A DNA stretch of 16,141 nucleotides from contig DIQB01000124.1 in assembly GCA_002427165.1 (NCBI GenBank), forward strand, positions 3,998 to 20,138. The letters are read 5' to 3'. The stretch's first letter is position 1, and each line of letters begins with the position of its first letter. Of this stretch, positions 1 to 7,945 are shown in pieces. A model generated the notes under the pieces. It saw only the letters and a program-made list of their open reading frames with translations. It was not told where the DNA came from and made no database searches. The DNA comes from Firmicutes bacterium UBA5473 (GTDB taxonomy: Bacteria > Bacillota > DTU084). Position numbers and translations under genes: made by a program.

Positions 1-1392
1 AGGCAGCTCGCCGATGCCATAGCCTGTGCTCAGGCGCAGGGCTAAAGTATGGCCTTTGCGCATTTTAAAGTAGCGGATGGATTCCTGCTCCAGTTTAGTA
101 AAATCCTGATCTCCACCCAGGAGTCTCCCAGCAAACTCAGTAGTTAGAGTGTTGCGCCAGCCAGTGGTAGGATTGTAGGGGTGATCTGCTGTATTGTTAT
201 AAAGGGAGAAGATCAAGCTGCGAATCCTGGTTGCCCCACCGTCTTTAGGTGTATAGTTAGTATTGCGATATTTAGCATAAGCCCGGGTATAATCCGTCAG
301 GGGTTTACCCAAGCGCAGATCAACACCACGGGAGACACCACTGCGATTGTCAGAGGATGTAGTCTCACTACCCTCTTCTCCAGCTGATTCGTCACTTCCA
401 TACTTATATCTAATATTGTAGACATTCACATCAAATGATAACTTCTGCGAGCCCAGACGGGGTTCGCTGAAGCCAAACTCAAACATATCTTCTTTGGTGC
501 CGAATTGCGTGCGCAAATTTAGGCTTTGTCCCACACCGCGGAAGTTGTTCTCAGCAACCTCAACGTAGCCCATAAGACCCGAGGAACCATAGCCTGCACC
601 TACAGCGGCAGTACCGGTCTTGCGCTCTTTCACTTCGATTTTCAAATCTACAACATCAGGATCTTCTGTGGGCTCGAAGTGAGGTACAACTTCATCGAAA
701 AAGCCCAAGTTGAGGATCTTCCACAGATCCGTTTTCAGCTTGTTCATATTTAAAACATCGCCGCTGGCCATAGTGAACTCCCGCATGATCACGAAGTCTT
801 TTGTTTTTTCATTGCCAGTAAGTTCAAGCTTGCCGATGGTTGCTTGGTTGAACTTCAATACCAAAACTTTCTGCTCGCTGAGGCCCACATCCACAGGACG
901 GACCACAAGGCCATGCTCTTCCATGGCGAAATCAGTGATCTTTTTGATGTCCTCTTGGAGCATCACTGTATTGAGGACCTGACCTGCTTTTACTGTCATT
1001 AGCTCCTTGAGCTCTTGGGTCGGGATCCCAGCGCAACTTACATCCACCGAGGCAACTGTGGGGTTCTCCACCACCTGAAAGATCACTTTGATCCCATTTC
1101 CCTCAGGTGCGAATTTTGCAGAGGCATCGGAGAATAATCCCATCTCGCCAATTGCAGTCAGATCTGAGCGTACTAAGTCTTCCCGTACAGGCTCACCTAT
1201 TTTTGAATTGGTAATTTTGGTCATAATCTGACCTGTTGGAACCTTACGATTCCCCTCAATAGCAAAACTGGTGATGGGGTAATTTTCGAGCTGTTCCTCA
1301 AGAGACTGAGTTGGGATGGAATCAGCTGCCTCTCCCAAGCTGGCGCTGAAGATTAGCCCGAGGATGACAAGGACTGGAACTAATTTCTTCAT
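1..1392 (-). CDS. bamA: Outer membrane protein assembly factor BamA (Omp85), partial, C-terminus beyond left edge
   Basis: BamA inserts beta-barrel proteins into the outer membrane. The frame is open from the ATG at 1392 to the left edge, giving 464 residues. A signal peptide covers about residues 1-23 (MKKLVPVLVILGLIFSAS, then an Ala-rich cleavage region). Three POTRA repeats follow at about 39-111, 112-184 and 185-257, each with the usual end pattern (GLFSDA in the first; ILNLGFFDEV and DLKIEVKER in the third). The barrel starts near 260 with VGAGYGSSG and ENNFRGVGQSLNL, typical of Omp85 proteins. An acidic Glu/Ser/Thr-rich loop near 340-355 is probably surface exposed. Three POTRAs is fewer than the five of E. 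coli. The start has an AGAGAGGAG ribosome binding site and lies 15 bases after the previous stop, so it belongs to the tamB operon. The last barrel strands are missing. TamA is the main alternative; the nearby tamB does not exclude it. Confidence 0.93.
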   Translation of the reverse strand, partial: MKKLVPVLVILGLIFSASLGEAADSIPTQSLEEQLENYPITSFAIEGNRKVPTGQIMTKITNSKIGEPVREDLVRSDLTAIGEMGLFSDASAKFAPEGNGIKVIFQVVENPTVASVDVSCAGIPTQELKELMTVKAGQVLNTVMLQEDIKKITDFAMEEHGLVVRPVDVGLSEQKVLVLKFNQATIGKLELTGNEKTKDFVIMREFTMASGDVLNMNKLKTDLWKILNLGFFDEVVPHFEPTEDPDVVDLKIEVKERKTGTAAVGAGYGSSGLMGYVEVAENNFRGVGQSLNLRTQFGTKEDMFEFGFSEPRLGSQKLSFDVNVYNIRYKYGSDESAGEEGSETTSSDNRSGVSRGVDLRLGKPLTDYTRAYAKYRNTNYTPKDGGATRIRSLIFSLYNNTADHPYNPTTGWRNTLTTEFAGRLLGGDQDFTKLEQESIRYFKMRKGHTLALRLSTGYGIGELP

Positions 1393-1407
1393 CTAAAATA
1401 CTCCTCT

Positions 1408-2043
1408 CTAACTATCTGTTTTAGCATAAAGCACCTCACGGGCCAGCTGGGTTAGCTCGCCTAAATTGTGCTCTACTGTGGCAGGTTCCCGCTTGAGCTT
1501 CTCCACAGCCACAGGTTCTACAGGAGCCTCCACTACTTTCACCTGTACCTTCTGTTGGCTCTCTGCTCTCTGAGGCCCAGCCCCAGCTGGCTCCTCAATC
1601 TGAGGCAAAGCTGGTGATTCTTTGCTAGCAGCGGCCACTTTGGTTTGCTCCTTTTTCACACTAGGGGTGGGAGCAGAGGGGCTCGGTTTGGGGCTTTGTG
1701 GCAGAGGCTGAGCTTCTTGACGATCCACAGCTGGCGGATTTTTTGGAGTCTGTTGTACCACCTGTGGTCTGGAGCCTAGCTGCCAGAAAACCACAACTAG
1801 CACAAGAACACCTAGGGCCAACCCTAGGACCCAACCGCGCCTGCTCCGTTTGGGAGCCTCCTGTTGGCAAAGCTTGCCTGCACTCATCTCCCAGGCATGG
1901 CGAACCTCCGCCTCTACAAGAGCCAAATTCAGCTCTCCTCGCAAGGTATCATCCCGGGAGAAATCATTTTCAGCTCGCTCAAGCCACTGGCGAGCATAAC
2001 GAAGATGCCCAAGAATTTTTTCGCGCCAATTATATTGGCTCAC
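1408..2043 (-). CDS. Single-pass membrane protein with Pro/Ala/Lys-rich extracytoplasmic tail, unknown function
   Basis: I do not recognise this 211-residue protein. I place the start at GTG 2043 because GGAGGG sits six bases upstream; the frame continues to a TTG at 2109 that has no ribosome binding site. Residues 1-66 are hydrophilic and helical, with many Arg, Glu and Trp. KRSRRG then precedes one membrane helix at about 71-89, which predicts a cytoplasmic N-terminus. About 120 residues follow that are rich in Pro, Ala, Lys, Gln and Glu and probably disordered, ending in a short amphipathic stretch (LGELTQLAREVLYAK). The layout resembles TonB-like or envelope-spanning proteins, but no TonB C-terminal fold is visible. 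It lies between a sigma factor gene and bamA. It could be a membrane regulator of that sigma factor or a periplasm-spanning linker. Both ideas rest on position and topology only. Confidence 0.75.
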   Translation of the reverse strand: MSQYNWREKILGHLRYARQWLERAENDFSRDDTLRGELNLALVEAEVRHAWEMSAGKLCQQEAPKRSRRGWVLGLALGVLVLVVVFWQLGSRPQVVQQTPKNPPAVDRQEAQPLPQSPKPSPSAPTPSVKKEQTKVAAASKESPALPQIEEPAGAGPQRAESQQKVQVKVVEAPVEPVAVEKLKREPATVEHNLGELTQLAREVLYAKTDS

Positions 2044-2049
2044 CCTTCT

Positions 2050-2055
2050 CCCTCC
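2050..2055 (-). promoter_or_regulatory. Ribosome binding site that fixes the start at GTG 2043
   Basis: GGAGGG lies six bases before GTG 2043. The longer alternative start, TTG 2109, has no purine-rich stretch ahead of it, so this site favours the 211-residue form. Confidence 0.7.
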
Positions 2056-2171
2056 CAACTTAGTACTTATGAACACAATCCTGAACTTATGGGATTTTAG
2101 GAAAACCAAAAGCGGACCTATGGGCCCATCTGGGCCTGTCTGCTGCCCTAGTAGCGGTTTGGCAAGGGAAT

Positions 2172-2801
2172 TTAACCTATTTTCACCTCAGCGATGAAGC
2201 TTGAGAGCATTCCTCGCAACCTGCGCACAGCGCGTTTTTGAAGTTTGTAGAGATAAGAGGCGCTGATCTGCATATTTTGGGCAACTTTTTGGGGCTGTTC
2301 CTCCTGGAGATAAACTGCCCGGACCACAGCCCGCTCCCGGCTAGGAAGACGCGAGAGTGCTTGGGCAACTCGATTTGTTAGCTCGCACTCTTCCATAATT
2401 TCCTGGCCACTTTTAGTCTCAAGGTCCTCTAGTTGGTGGCGATACTCATCAAGCGTGCTGACATTTTGGTTCTTGGCCGCTAGATAGTTAAGCATACGGC
2501 CTCGAATCCTGTGCTTTGCGTAGGTGGAAAAGTGCACTCCTCGCTTTGGATTGAAGGCCTCCACTGCCTCAATTAAGCCCACAGTGCCCTCCTGAATCAG
2601 ATCCATCAGTTGATCGTCCTGGGCACCTAGCCTCATCATTAGCTTGAAAACCAGGGGCTGATAGGACTCTATAAGTCTGATGCGGCTTGGGCCGTCTTGC
2701 TCTTCTTTATACCTTTGCCAGAGCAAAGACTCCTCTGCCGGCTCCAAGAGCTCCACCTGACTCAGCTCTTTTAAATATAGATTGATTGAACGCACCGGCA
2801 C
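2172..2801 (-). CDS. Sigma-70 family RNA polymerase sigma factor
   Basis: This 209-residue protein directs RNA polymerase to a set of promoters. Near the N-terminus, SINLYLKEL looks like the region 1.2 box. Region 2 spans about 45-110 and includes DLIQEGTVGLIEAVEAFNP followed by FSTYAKHRIRGRMLNYL, the polymerase-binding and -10-recognising helices. Region 4 spans about 150-200 (LPSRERAVVRAVYL, then a helix-turn-helix ending in YLYKLQKRAVRRLRG). Region 3 is short or absent. The region 1.2-like box and the region 2 motif suit a group 3 alternative sigma factor better than an ECF type. Translation starts at GTG 2801 or at the in-frame GTG 2795, which is better spaced from AAGGGG. The gene lies 100 bases after tamB and 128 bases before the next gene, all on one strand, so it is probably part of the tamB-bamA operon. 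Its regulon is unknown; envelope genes are a reasonable guess. Confidence 0.88.
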   Translation of the reverse strand: MPVRSINLYLKELSQVELLEPAEESLLWQRYKEEQDGPSRIRLIESYQPLVFKLMMRLGAQDDQLMDLIQEGTVGLIEAVEAFNPKRGVHFSTYAKHRIRGRMLNYLAAKNQNVSTLDEYRHQLEDLETKSGQEIMEECELTNRVAQALSRLPSRERAVVRAVYLQEEQPQKVAQNMQISASYLYKLQKRAVRRLRGMLSSFIAEVKIG

Positions 2802-2830
2802 CGCCCCTTAATTTGATACTGCTACTGTTG

Positions 2831-2856
2831 TTCGACCAGCAAAAGGAGAAATCCTT
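2831..2856 (-). other. Small inverted repeat with adjacent TCGAA element in the tamB-sigma gap
   Basis: In the 100-base gap after tamB, the minus strand reads AAGGA-TTTC-TCCTT (2843-2856), followed by TTTTGCTGGTCGAA. The stem is only five base pairs. It could be a weak processing or attenuation hairpin, or a chance pattern. Confidence 0.25.
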
Positions 2857-2901
2857 CCCCAACCGAGTTGTAAATCTTTGTAGAATGGGTAAGAACTGCC
2901 T

Positions 2902-5900
2902 TTAGAAACGAAATTTTGCTTCCAAGCTTAATGAGGATCCAGTCTCTTGATTCCACTGTCCTTTCAGCTCAAGGCTGGGATGGAGCCGCCAATCCAACTT
3001 AAAGGTCTCTTTTGGACGCAGCTCCAAAGTGCGCTCGTAGCTGAGGAATGCCCTTTCAGATAGCTGTTTGCCCAGGCGAATCTCCATCTTCTCACCTTTG
3101 GCAAAAAAGTTTGGTTCCAAACGAAACTCATCCAACCCTAAAATTTCTTCCAAAGTACGCTCTACTCCGCTGACAAACTGGGATTTAAATTGAGTATCTA
3201 AAAATCTCAACAGCTCATCACGCATCAAATACTCAAAAGATGACTCCCCTGTAGCTGTGCCTAAAATTTTGTCGATCCGACCTGTAACTCCAAGCAGGGC
3301 TAAGATCTCCTCTTGGCTCAACTCCGGGAGTGAGGACAGCTTGAAATCCAGATTCTCCAGAGGCCCTGTCAGGTTCAGCTGGATTGTATATTTCTCCACC
3401 CGAGAGCTGGCGTTCACCTGCACTGTGGGCATTATCCCACGGTAGTCGAAGAACTCTGCTCTTGCCTCATCGATCACAAAGGACATCTCAAAATAATCGA
3501 AGCTACCCCGCTTGCTTTCAACCTGGCCACTCAGTGCCAAGTTACTTAAAGTGCCTCCCACATGGACTTGCCCTTGAAACCAGATATCAACAAGGTTAGT
3601 ATATTTAAATAAGGCTTGCTCTTTGGTACTTACATCCACATCAAACAGCAGATCAAAAGGCATCTTCCCGCTGCCTGTAGTTGGAACCCATTCAACGCGA
3701 GCCTTAGAAACTTCAACTGAACCACTAAGCTTGGGAAGTGCAGCGGAACCTGTAAGCTTGATCCGACCATCTAAGAGGGCATCTAGCATTTTCTGATCCT
3801 GATAGCGAACACCATCGGCTCTGAGGGCCAGATCATAGCTCCGCGGTTTGATTCCCTCAAGCTCTACACCACCTGAAATATTGATCCTACCGCCACCCAA
3901 AATCCCATCAAGCTCCTCCACTACCAGCTGATTGCCGTAGAAGAGCAAGGCTGCATTTACCCGTTCTAGCTTACCACCTAGCATGGAATGCTGATAAGAG
4001 CCATTGTTAATCCTAACGTGGCCATGGAGCTGAGGCTGATTTGCATCTCCCAACAGCTTCAATTGGGCACTAACTAGCCCTGAGAGAGTCTGTAAATTAG
4101 GATTCAGTGCTGCCAAGAGCCGCAGATCTACTTGCTCCAGCGTCAGATCTAGATCCGTCTGGACCCCGGCTTTAGCAGCCTGGGCAAAGCCCACAGCCTT
4201 CGCTTCCTTATTGCTCAGAGGCAAGATCCCTGTCACAGAGAGGGATCCGCCATTTTGTTGAGCCTGAAGCTTCGTGATCTGAACAATTCCATCCTCAAGC
4301 TGGAACTGGGCATCCACCTGCCCTAACTTCAGTTCGCCTAGCTTGGCGTCCCCTGTATTAACTTGGGCGATAATTTTAGGTCCTGCATAATCCCCCATGA
4401 TCTCAGCATTCAAAGAAAAGTTCCCTGACAAAGGTGGGATTTTATCACCCAAAAGCTCAGAGATAAGTGCTAGATTTAATCTCTCCCCCTCTACTTGCAA
4501 GGAAAGGCCAGAGGTGGTGACCAAACCTTTGGCCAAGAGCGTACCTCTCCCTTGGCTCAAAGACACAGAGCGCAACTGCACACTGCCCTCGGAGAGGACA
4601 ACCTCCCCTTTGCCAGCCACAGGCAGCTTGCCCACTTTGGCACCCTTGAGGGAAAAGAAACCATCACCTGTGGGAGACTTGAGTGGACCTGTGATCTGAA
4701 TCATGCCATCGAGGTGCCCTGACAAGCTCCGCTTGCCATCCTCCCACCCGGCAAAGGCCACTGTCTCCCCGAGCGGCACTCCAGTCACCTGAACCTGAAG
4801 ATCCATTCTGGGGTCCTCGCCCCATAGTAGTTGGCCTGAAGCCAGAAGCTGGGATCCCAGCCACTGGAGCTTGAATGCTGTGAGTTCTAAAATATTATCC
4901 TCAAAATTAATGCTCCCAGCCAAATCTTCGAACAGATATTTCCCATATTGCAAACGCTGACTAGTTAGCTCTCCAACTACGGTAGGCGCGCTGAGAGTGC
5001 CTCCCACCAACCCCTGAAAGCTCACCTTACCATTTAGAAGCTCCAGCTGCTCTTGGGGAATGAAGGTTAGGGCAGCTAGATTAAGCTCAGGGGCGATGAT
5101 CATCATATTCAATGCACCATCGCCGCTAATTGTTCCTCGGGCAGCCAGTCGGGAGCCGTTCTGCTCCAAGATTGCCCGCTCCAAAACAATAACGTCGCCC
5201 TGGGACTGGAAGGAAAAGCTTCCCCTAGAGAATGACTGCTGGGCTACCCTGCCCTCTAGCACATTGACATTTCCTACGGCTGTAATTTTGGGCAAAGTTC
5301 CAGTGAGCTGGATTTGCCCCGCCACTTTGCCTGCAATGGGCTGGGTAAGGCCTGCCAGCTCCATGATCCGCTCTAGTTTCTCCTCTTGTAGTTGCCACTT
5401 AAGATCAAGTTGCTTCGCAGCACCTGTAGCTAGGGAGCCTGAGAGCTTGTGGATGGCACCCTGGGAGCGAACTGTAAACTCAGGGGTGGAAAGGGTGTTG
5501 CCCTCAAAGCTAAGCTTGCCTTGAGCTTGTTGGATCTTCTGCCCTCGGACGCGCCCGTCAACTAATTCCACCTGAGCTATAAGGTTGGGGTCTTGCACAG
5601 TGCCCCGGATCTGGCCTACCAGATTAATTTTACCGTCTATTTCTTCCTGAGGCAGGGCAAGCTTTGTCCAGATCCCCAAAGGCAGCTGCTTACCAGTTAC
5701 TGAAAGCTGCAAAGAGTTAGGATCCAGCCTTCCTGCTGCAGATAAGGTACCACCTGCTTGGGTCAAGGTTAGGTAGCCCAGCTGCAGCTGCTCCCCATCC
5801 CACAAGACGTTTGCCTCAGCCTCTGAGAAAGCTAGCTGTCCCACAGCTGTGGGACCTAAAGCTAGCTGGGCACTGGCATCTATTTTATCAGTCTGAAAAC

Positions 5901-7542
5901 CCTCGCCCCTAGCCACGATCTCCCCTGAAGCTTTCCCGGCTAGGGAGGGTACAGCTGCTGATTGAAAAATCCCTCCCAAGTTCGCCAGATCCAACTCCCA
6001 GGCGCTGAGCTTTGACTGCCACAGAGGCTGTGGACCCTCAAAATCTAAAAGGACGAAACCCGCTAGCTTGCCACCAAGCGCAGCTGCGGTAACGTCATCA
6101 AACCAGATTTTTTTATTCTGAAAGCGAACATTGGCCTGTGCGCTTTGGATCAGCTGACCACCTGTGCCTGGAAGGTTCAAGGAATGCATGGTGACAGTGG
6201 CCCTACCCCGAGGGACTGACCAAGGACTTGTGATGGAGCCATCCTCCACTGTAAAACTTCCTCCCTGCCAGTTGCACGCCAGCTGGTTGAGGGTTATTTT
6301 ATTGGGCTCCATGGCCACAGTGCCGCGGATTCCCTCCACAGGCGTCCCTAAAGCAGGATGATAGACTCTCCCATCATCAATTTCAGCGCTACCTGTGATT
6401 CGCAAGGCACCTCCTGTGCCAGCAAAAGCGAACTTTGCCTTAGCCCAACCATCTGCCTCAAGTCCCCGTGGTTTCCAATCAGGATAGATCTTAAAGACCT
6501 CAGACACTCTTCCTTGAGCCCTTACCGCTACATCATAAAGAGGACTAGCACCGAAAGTAATGGTGCCCTCTCCTTGGGCTATGGCCTGGTTTAGCTCTGC
6601 GGTGACACCTTGCAGCACCAGCTCTTTGGAGCCGGTATCCCAGCGGAATTTTCCAGCTAATCTCTTGACTGGCTGCTGCCAACCGGGGGGCTGCCAATGT
6701 CCTTCTTGGATCTTGCCACCAATCATAAATTGCACTTTGCCGCCAAAAAGGTTAATAGCTGTGGCCAGCTGACTATCCCAGATTCTGAAATCCAGCCGAG
6801 CCTCGCCTGCGTTGATCTTTCCCCACGATAAATCAAAACCCCTTTGGGCGATGGCATCTAAAAGGGATACTATTGAAACCTTTCCTGTCTTGCCCCGAAG
6901 ATCGGAAAGCTTTCGCTCCAGGTCATAGGTACCCTGAAGCTCTAGGGGAAACTCTTCCCACAGGCCTGCAATCTTAATCTCTAGCTGAGGAAGATGGGCA
7001 AATGAAACCTGACCTTGGGAAAGTTTAATCTTTTCCTGTGGTCTGCCCTGGGCAGCGATGATGATAGTACTGTCTGCCACAGCTAGCTTGCCGTGGAAGG
7101 CTGCCTGTTCAGCAGGCTCACCACCTGGTTCCATGAACTGTGCAAAGTTCCACTCCCCGTCCTCGCCCTGACCTAGCCAGAGCTCTGCCGAAACCAGTTT
7201 TATCTGGGAGATGGTACCGACAAAATCCCTAAAGCGCAGGGCCTGCCACAAATTAATCCCCACCACAAGCTTTTTGGCACGCAACATGTCCTGCCTCTCG
7301 CCTGGTAGTTTACCAATACGCAAATTATGGACCTCTATGCCGCCGCGCATATTGAGCTTTAGCTCAGAGAGTTCCACGGGTCTGCCCAACTGCCCTCGGG
7401 CCTCCTGTCTCACTCGCTCTGTGAGGGCAGAGGTTAGGTACTGTTGGTTTAAATAGCTAACTGCAAGCCACCAGCCACCTGCCAAGAGGGAAATGGTAAT
7501 TATTAGTTTGATTAATACTCTCTTGTTTACTGCGAAGCTCAC
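2902..7542 (-). CDS. tamB: TamB-like translocation/assembly protein (AsmA-like, DUF490 C-terminal domain)
   Basis: TamB-family proteins are very large, inner-membrane-anchored proteins whose beta-taco fold spans the periplasm. They support outer-membrane protein assembly and are linked to lipid transport between membranes. This one has 1546 residues, in the usual range or slightly above. An uncleaved N-terminal anchor lies at about 9-27 (LIKLIITISLLAGGWWLAV). Most of the protein is repeating short beta-strand units with Gly-rich turns (variants of LSGSLATG, ISGDGALNM, LLGDANQPQLHG). The C-terminal DUF490 domain covers about the last 350 residues and carries the hallmark FDYRGIMPTVQVNAS and LPELSQEEILALLGVTG stretches, ending in a beta-rich tail with Phe as final residue. 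The start is GTG 7542, with AGAGGG four bases and GGGGAGG about 13 bases upstream. It is the first gene of the operon containing bamA, the usual partner in diderm Firmicutes. Confidence 0.95.
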   Translation of the reverse strand: MSFAVNKRVLIKLIITISLLAGGWWLAVSYLNQQYLTSALTERVRQEARGQLGRPVELSELKLNMRGGIEVHNLRIGKLPGERQDMLRAKKLVVGINLWQALRFRDFVGTISQIKLVSAELWLGQGEDGEWNFAQFMEPGGEPAEQAAFHGKLAVADSTIIIAAQGRPQEKIKLSQGQVSFAHLPQLEIKIAGLWEEFPLELQGTYDLERKLSDLRGKTGKVSIVSLLDAIAQRGFDLSWGKINAGEARLDFRIWDSQLATAINLFGGKVQFMIGGKIQEGHWQPPGWQQPVKRLAGKFRWDTGSKELVLQGVTAELNQAIAQGEGTITFGASPLYDVAVRAQGRVSEVFKIYPDWKPRGLEADGWAKAKFAFAGTGGALRITGSAEIDDGRVYHPALGTPVEGIRGTVAMEPNKITLNQLACNWQGGSFTVEDGSITSPWSVPRGRATVTMHSLNLPGTGGQLIQSAQANVRFQNKKIWFDDVTAAALGGKLAGFVLLDFEGPQPLWQSKLSAWELDLANLGGIFQSAAVPSLAGKASGEIVARGEGFQTDKIDASAQLALGPTAVGQLAFSEAEANVLWDGEQLQLGYLTLTQAGGTLSAAGRLDPNSLQLSVTGKQLPLGIWTKLALPQEEIDGKINLVGQIRGTVQDPNLIAQVELVDGRVRGQKIQQAQGKLSFEGNTLSTPEFTVRSQGAIHKLSGSLATGAAKQLDLKWQLQEEKLERIMELAGLTQPIAGKVAGQIQLTGTLPKITAVGNVNVLEGRVAQQSFSRGSFSFQSQGDVIVLERAILEQNGSRLAARGTISGDGALNMMIIAPELNLAALTFIPQEQLELLNGKVSFQGLVGGTLSAPTVVGELTSQRLQYGKYLFEDLAGSINFEDNILELTAFKLQWLGSQLLASGQLLWGEDPRMDLQVQVTGVPLGETVAFAGWEDGKRSLSGHLDGMIQITGPLKSPTGDGFFSLKGAKVGKLPVAGKGEVVLSEGSVQLRSVSLSQGRGTLLAKGLVTTSGLSLQVEGERLNLALISELLGDKIPPLSGNFSLNAEIMGDYAGPKIIAQVNTGDAKLGELKLGQVDAQFQLEDGIVQITKLQAQQNGGSLSVTGILPLSNKEAKAVGFAQAAKAGVQTDLDLTLEQVDLRLLAALNPNLQTLSGLVSAQLKLLGDANQPQLHGHVRINNGSYQHSMLGGKLERVNAALLFYGNQLVVEELDGILGGGRINISGGVELEGIKPRSYDLALRADGVRYQDQKMLDALLDGRIKLTGSAALPKLSGSVEVSKARVEWVPTTGSGKMPFDLLFDVDVSTKEQALFKYTNLVDIWFQGQVHVGGTLSNLALSGQVESKRGSFDYFEMSFVIDEARAEFFDYRGIMPTVQVNASSRVEKYTIQLNLTGPLENLDFKLSSLPELSQEEILALLGVTGRIDKILGTATGESSFEYLMRDELLRFLDTQFKSQFVSGVERTLEEILGLDEFRLEPNFFAKGEKMEIRLGKQLSERAFLSYERTLELRPKETFKLDWRLHPSLELKGQWNQETGSSLSLEAKFRF

Positions 7543-7691
7543 TTTCCCTCTGCACCTCCCCTCTACCCTCAGTTCTATATTCTTGCCGCACCAAGCTGAG
7601 TCCTGCTACCAGAGCCATGTAGATGCTGCCATAAATACCAAATACCCACACCTGTGGAAGAAGATGGACATTTCCACTTTTATCCATTGCC

Positions 7692-7721
7692 ATTATATCC
7701 TATTTGAACCTATAGCTGCAA
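7692..7721 (-). promoter_or_regulatory. Housekeeping (sigma-A type) promoter for the tamB-sigma-bamA operon
   Basis: On the minus strand, TTGCAG (7721-7716) and a perfect TATAAT (7697-7692) are separated by 18 bases. Transcription would begin near 7685, leaving a leader of about 140 bases before tamB. The leader starts with a possible hairpin (arms GTGGAA and TTCCAC) and carries the tamB ribosome binding site at its end. Confidence 0.65.
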
Positions 7722-7776
7722 GGATAGAACGGTGTTTTTGTCCACTTTCGCAGATCTTTTTCGTAGAAAAGCTGCC

Positions 7777-7863
7777 AAAGCTAGCTTTAACTTAAAAAAA
7801 CACTGAGCCAACAGCTAGCTTTAGCATTAAACCTTTCAAATAATTTTGGCTAAAGGTAGCTTT
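7777..7863. repeat. Three spaced AAAGCTAGCTTT-like palindromes in the divergent intergenic region
   Basis: A perfect 12-base palindrome, AAAGCTAGCTTT, lies at 7777-7788. Copies with one mismatch lie at 7811-7822 (ACAGCTAGCTTT) and 7852-7863 (AAAGGTAGCTTT), so the starts are 34 and 41 bases apart. They lie in the 403-base gap between the divergent tamB and gpr blocks, upstream of the tamB promoter and upstream of the likely gpr promoter. They could be regulator binding sites. GCTAGC also occurs fairly often inside coding genes of this window, which weakens the case. Confidence 0.35.
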
Positions 7864-7907
7864 CTGGGATAAAATCACTTTCCCCGCCTAAGATCTACCT
7901 CCAAAAC

Positions 7908-7936
7908 GTATATAAATGCCCAACTGTTCCATAATA
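7908..7936 (+). promoter_or_regulatory. Candidate forespore sigma-G type promoter for the gpr block
   Basis: GTATA (7908-7912) and CATAATA (7930-7936) are separated by 17 bases, matching the Bacillus sigma-G consensus as I recall it (G-H-A-T-R, about 18 bases, C-A-T-N-H-T-A). In Bacillus, gpr is transcribed in the forespore by sigma-F and sigma-G. Transcription would begin near 7943, which affects which start the first gene can use. Confidence 0.5.
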
Positions 7937-7945
7937 TAGAGGAAG

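Noticed and set aside
1698..2063. Plus-strand frame of 121 residues antisense to the bitopic protein gene
   Set aside because: It arises from the Pro/Ala-rich codon bias of the opposite strand. The minus-strand gene has a clear start site, membrane helix and operon position.
2044..2109. N-terminal extension of the bitopic protein from TTG 2109
   Set aside because: No ribosome binding site precedes TTG 2109, while GTG 2043 has GGAGGG at good spacing.
5060..5524. Plus-strand frame of 154 residues inside tamB
   Set aside because: It lies fully antisense to the well-supported tamB frame, has no ribosome binding site of note and no recognisable domain.
7543..7690. Possible riboswitch in the tamB leader
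   Set aside because: The leader is about 140 bases but shows only one weak hairpin and none of the conserved cores of riboswitch classes I know.
7457..7693. Minus-strand frame of 78 residues with a hydrophobic segment, ahead of and overlapping tamB
   Set aside because: It overlaps the tamB start by 86 bases, its first ATG lies in the -10 box of the tamB promoter, and its ribosome binding site is weak. Kept only as a finding, not as a gene.
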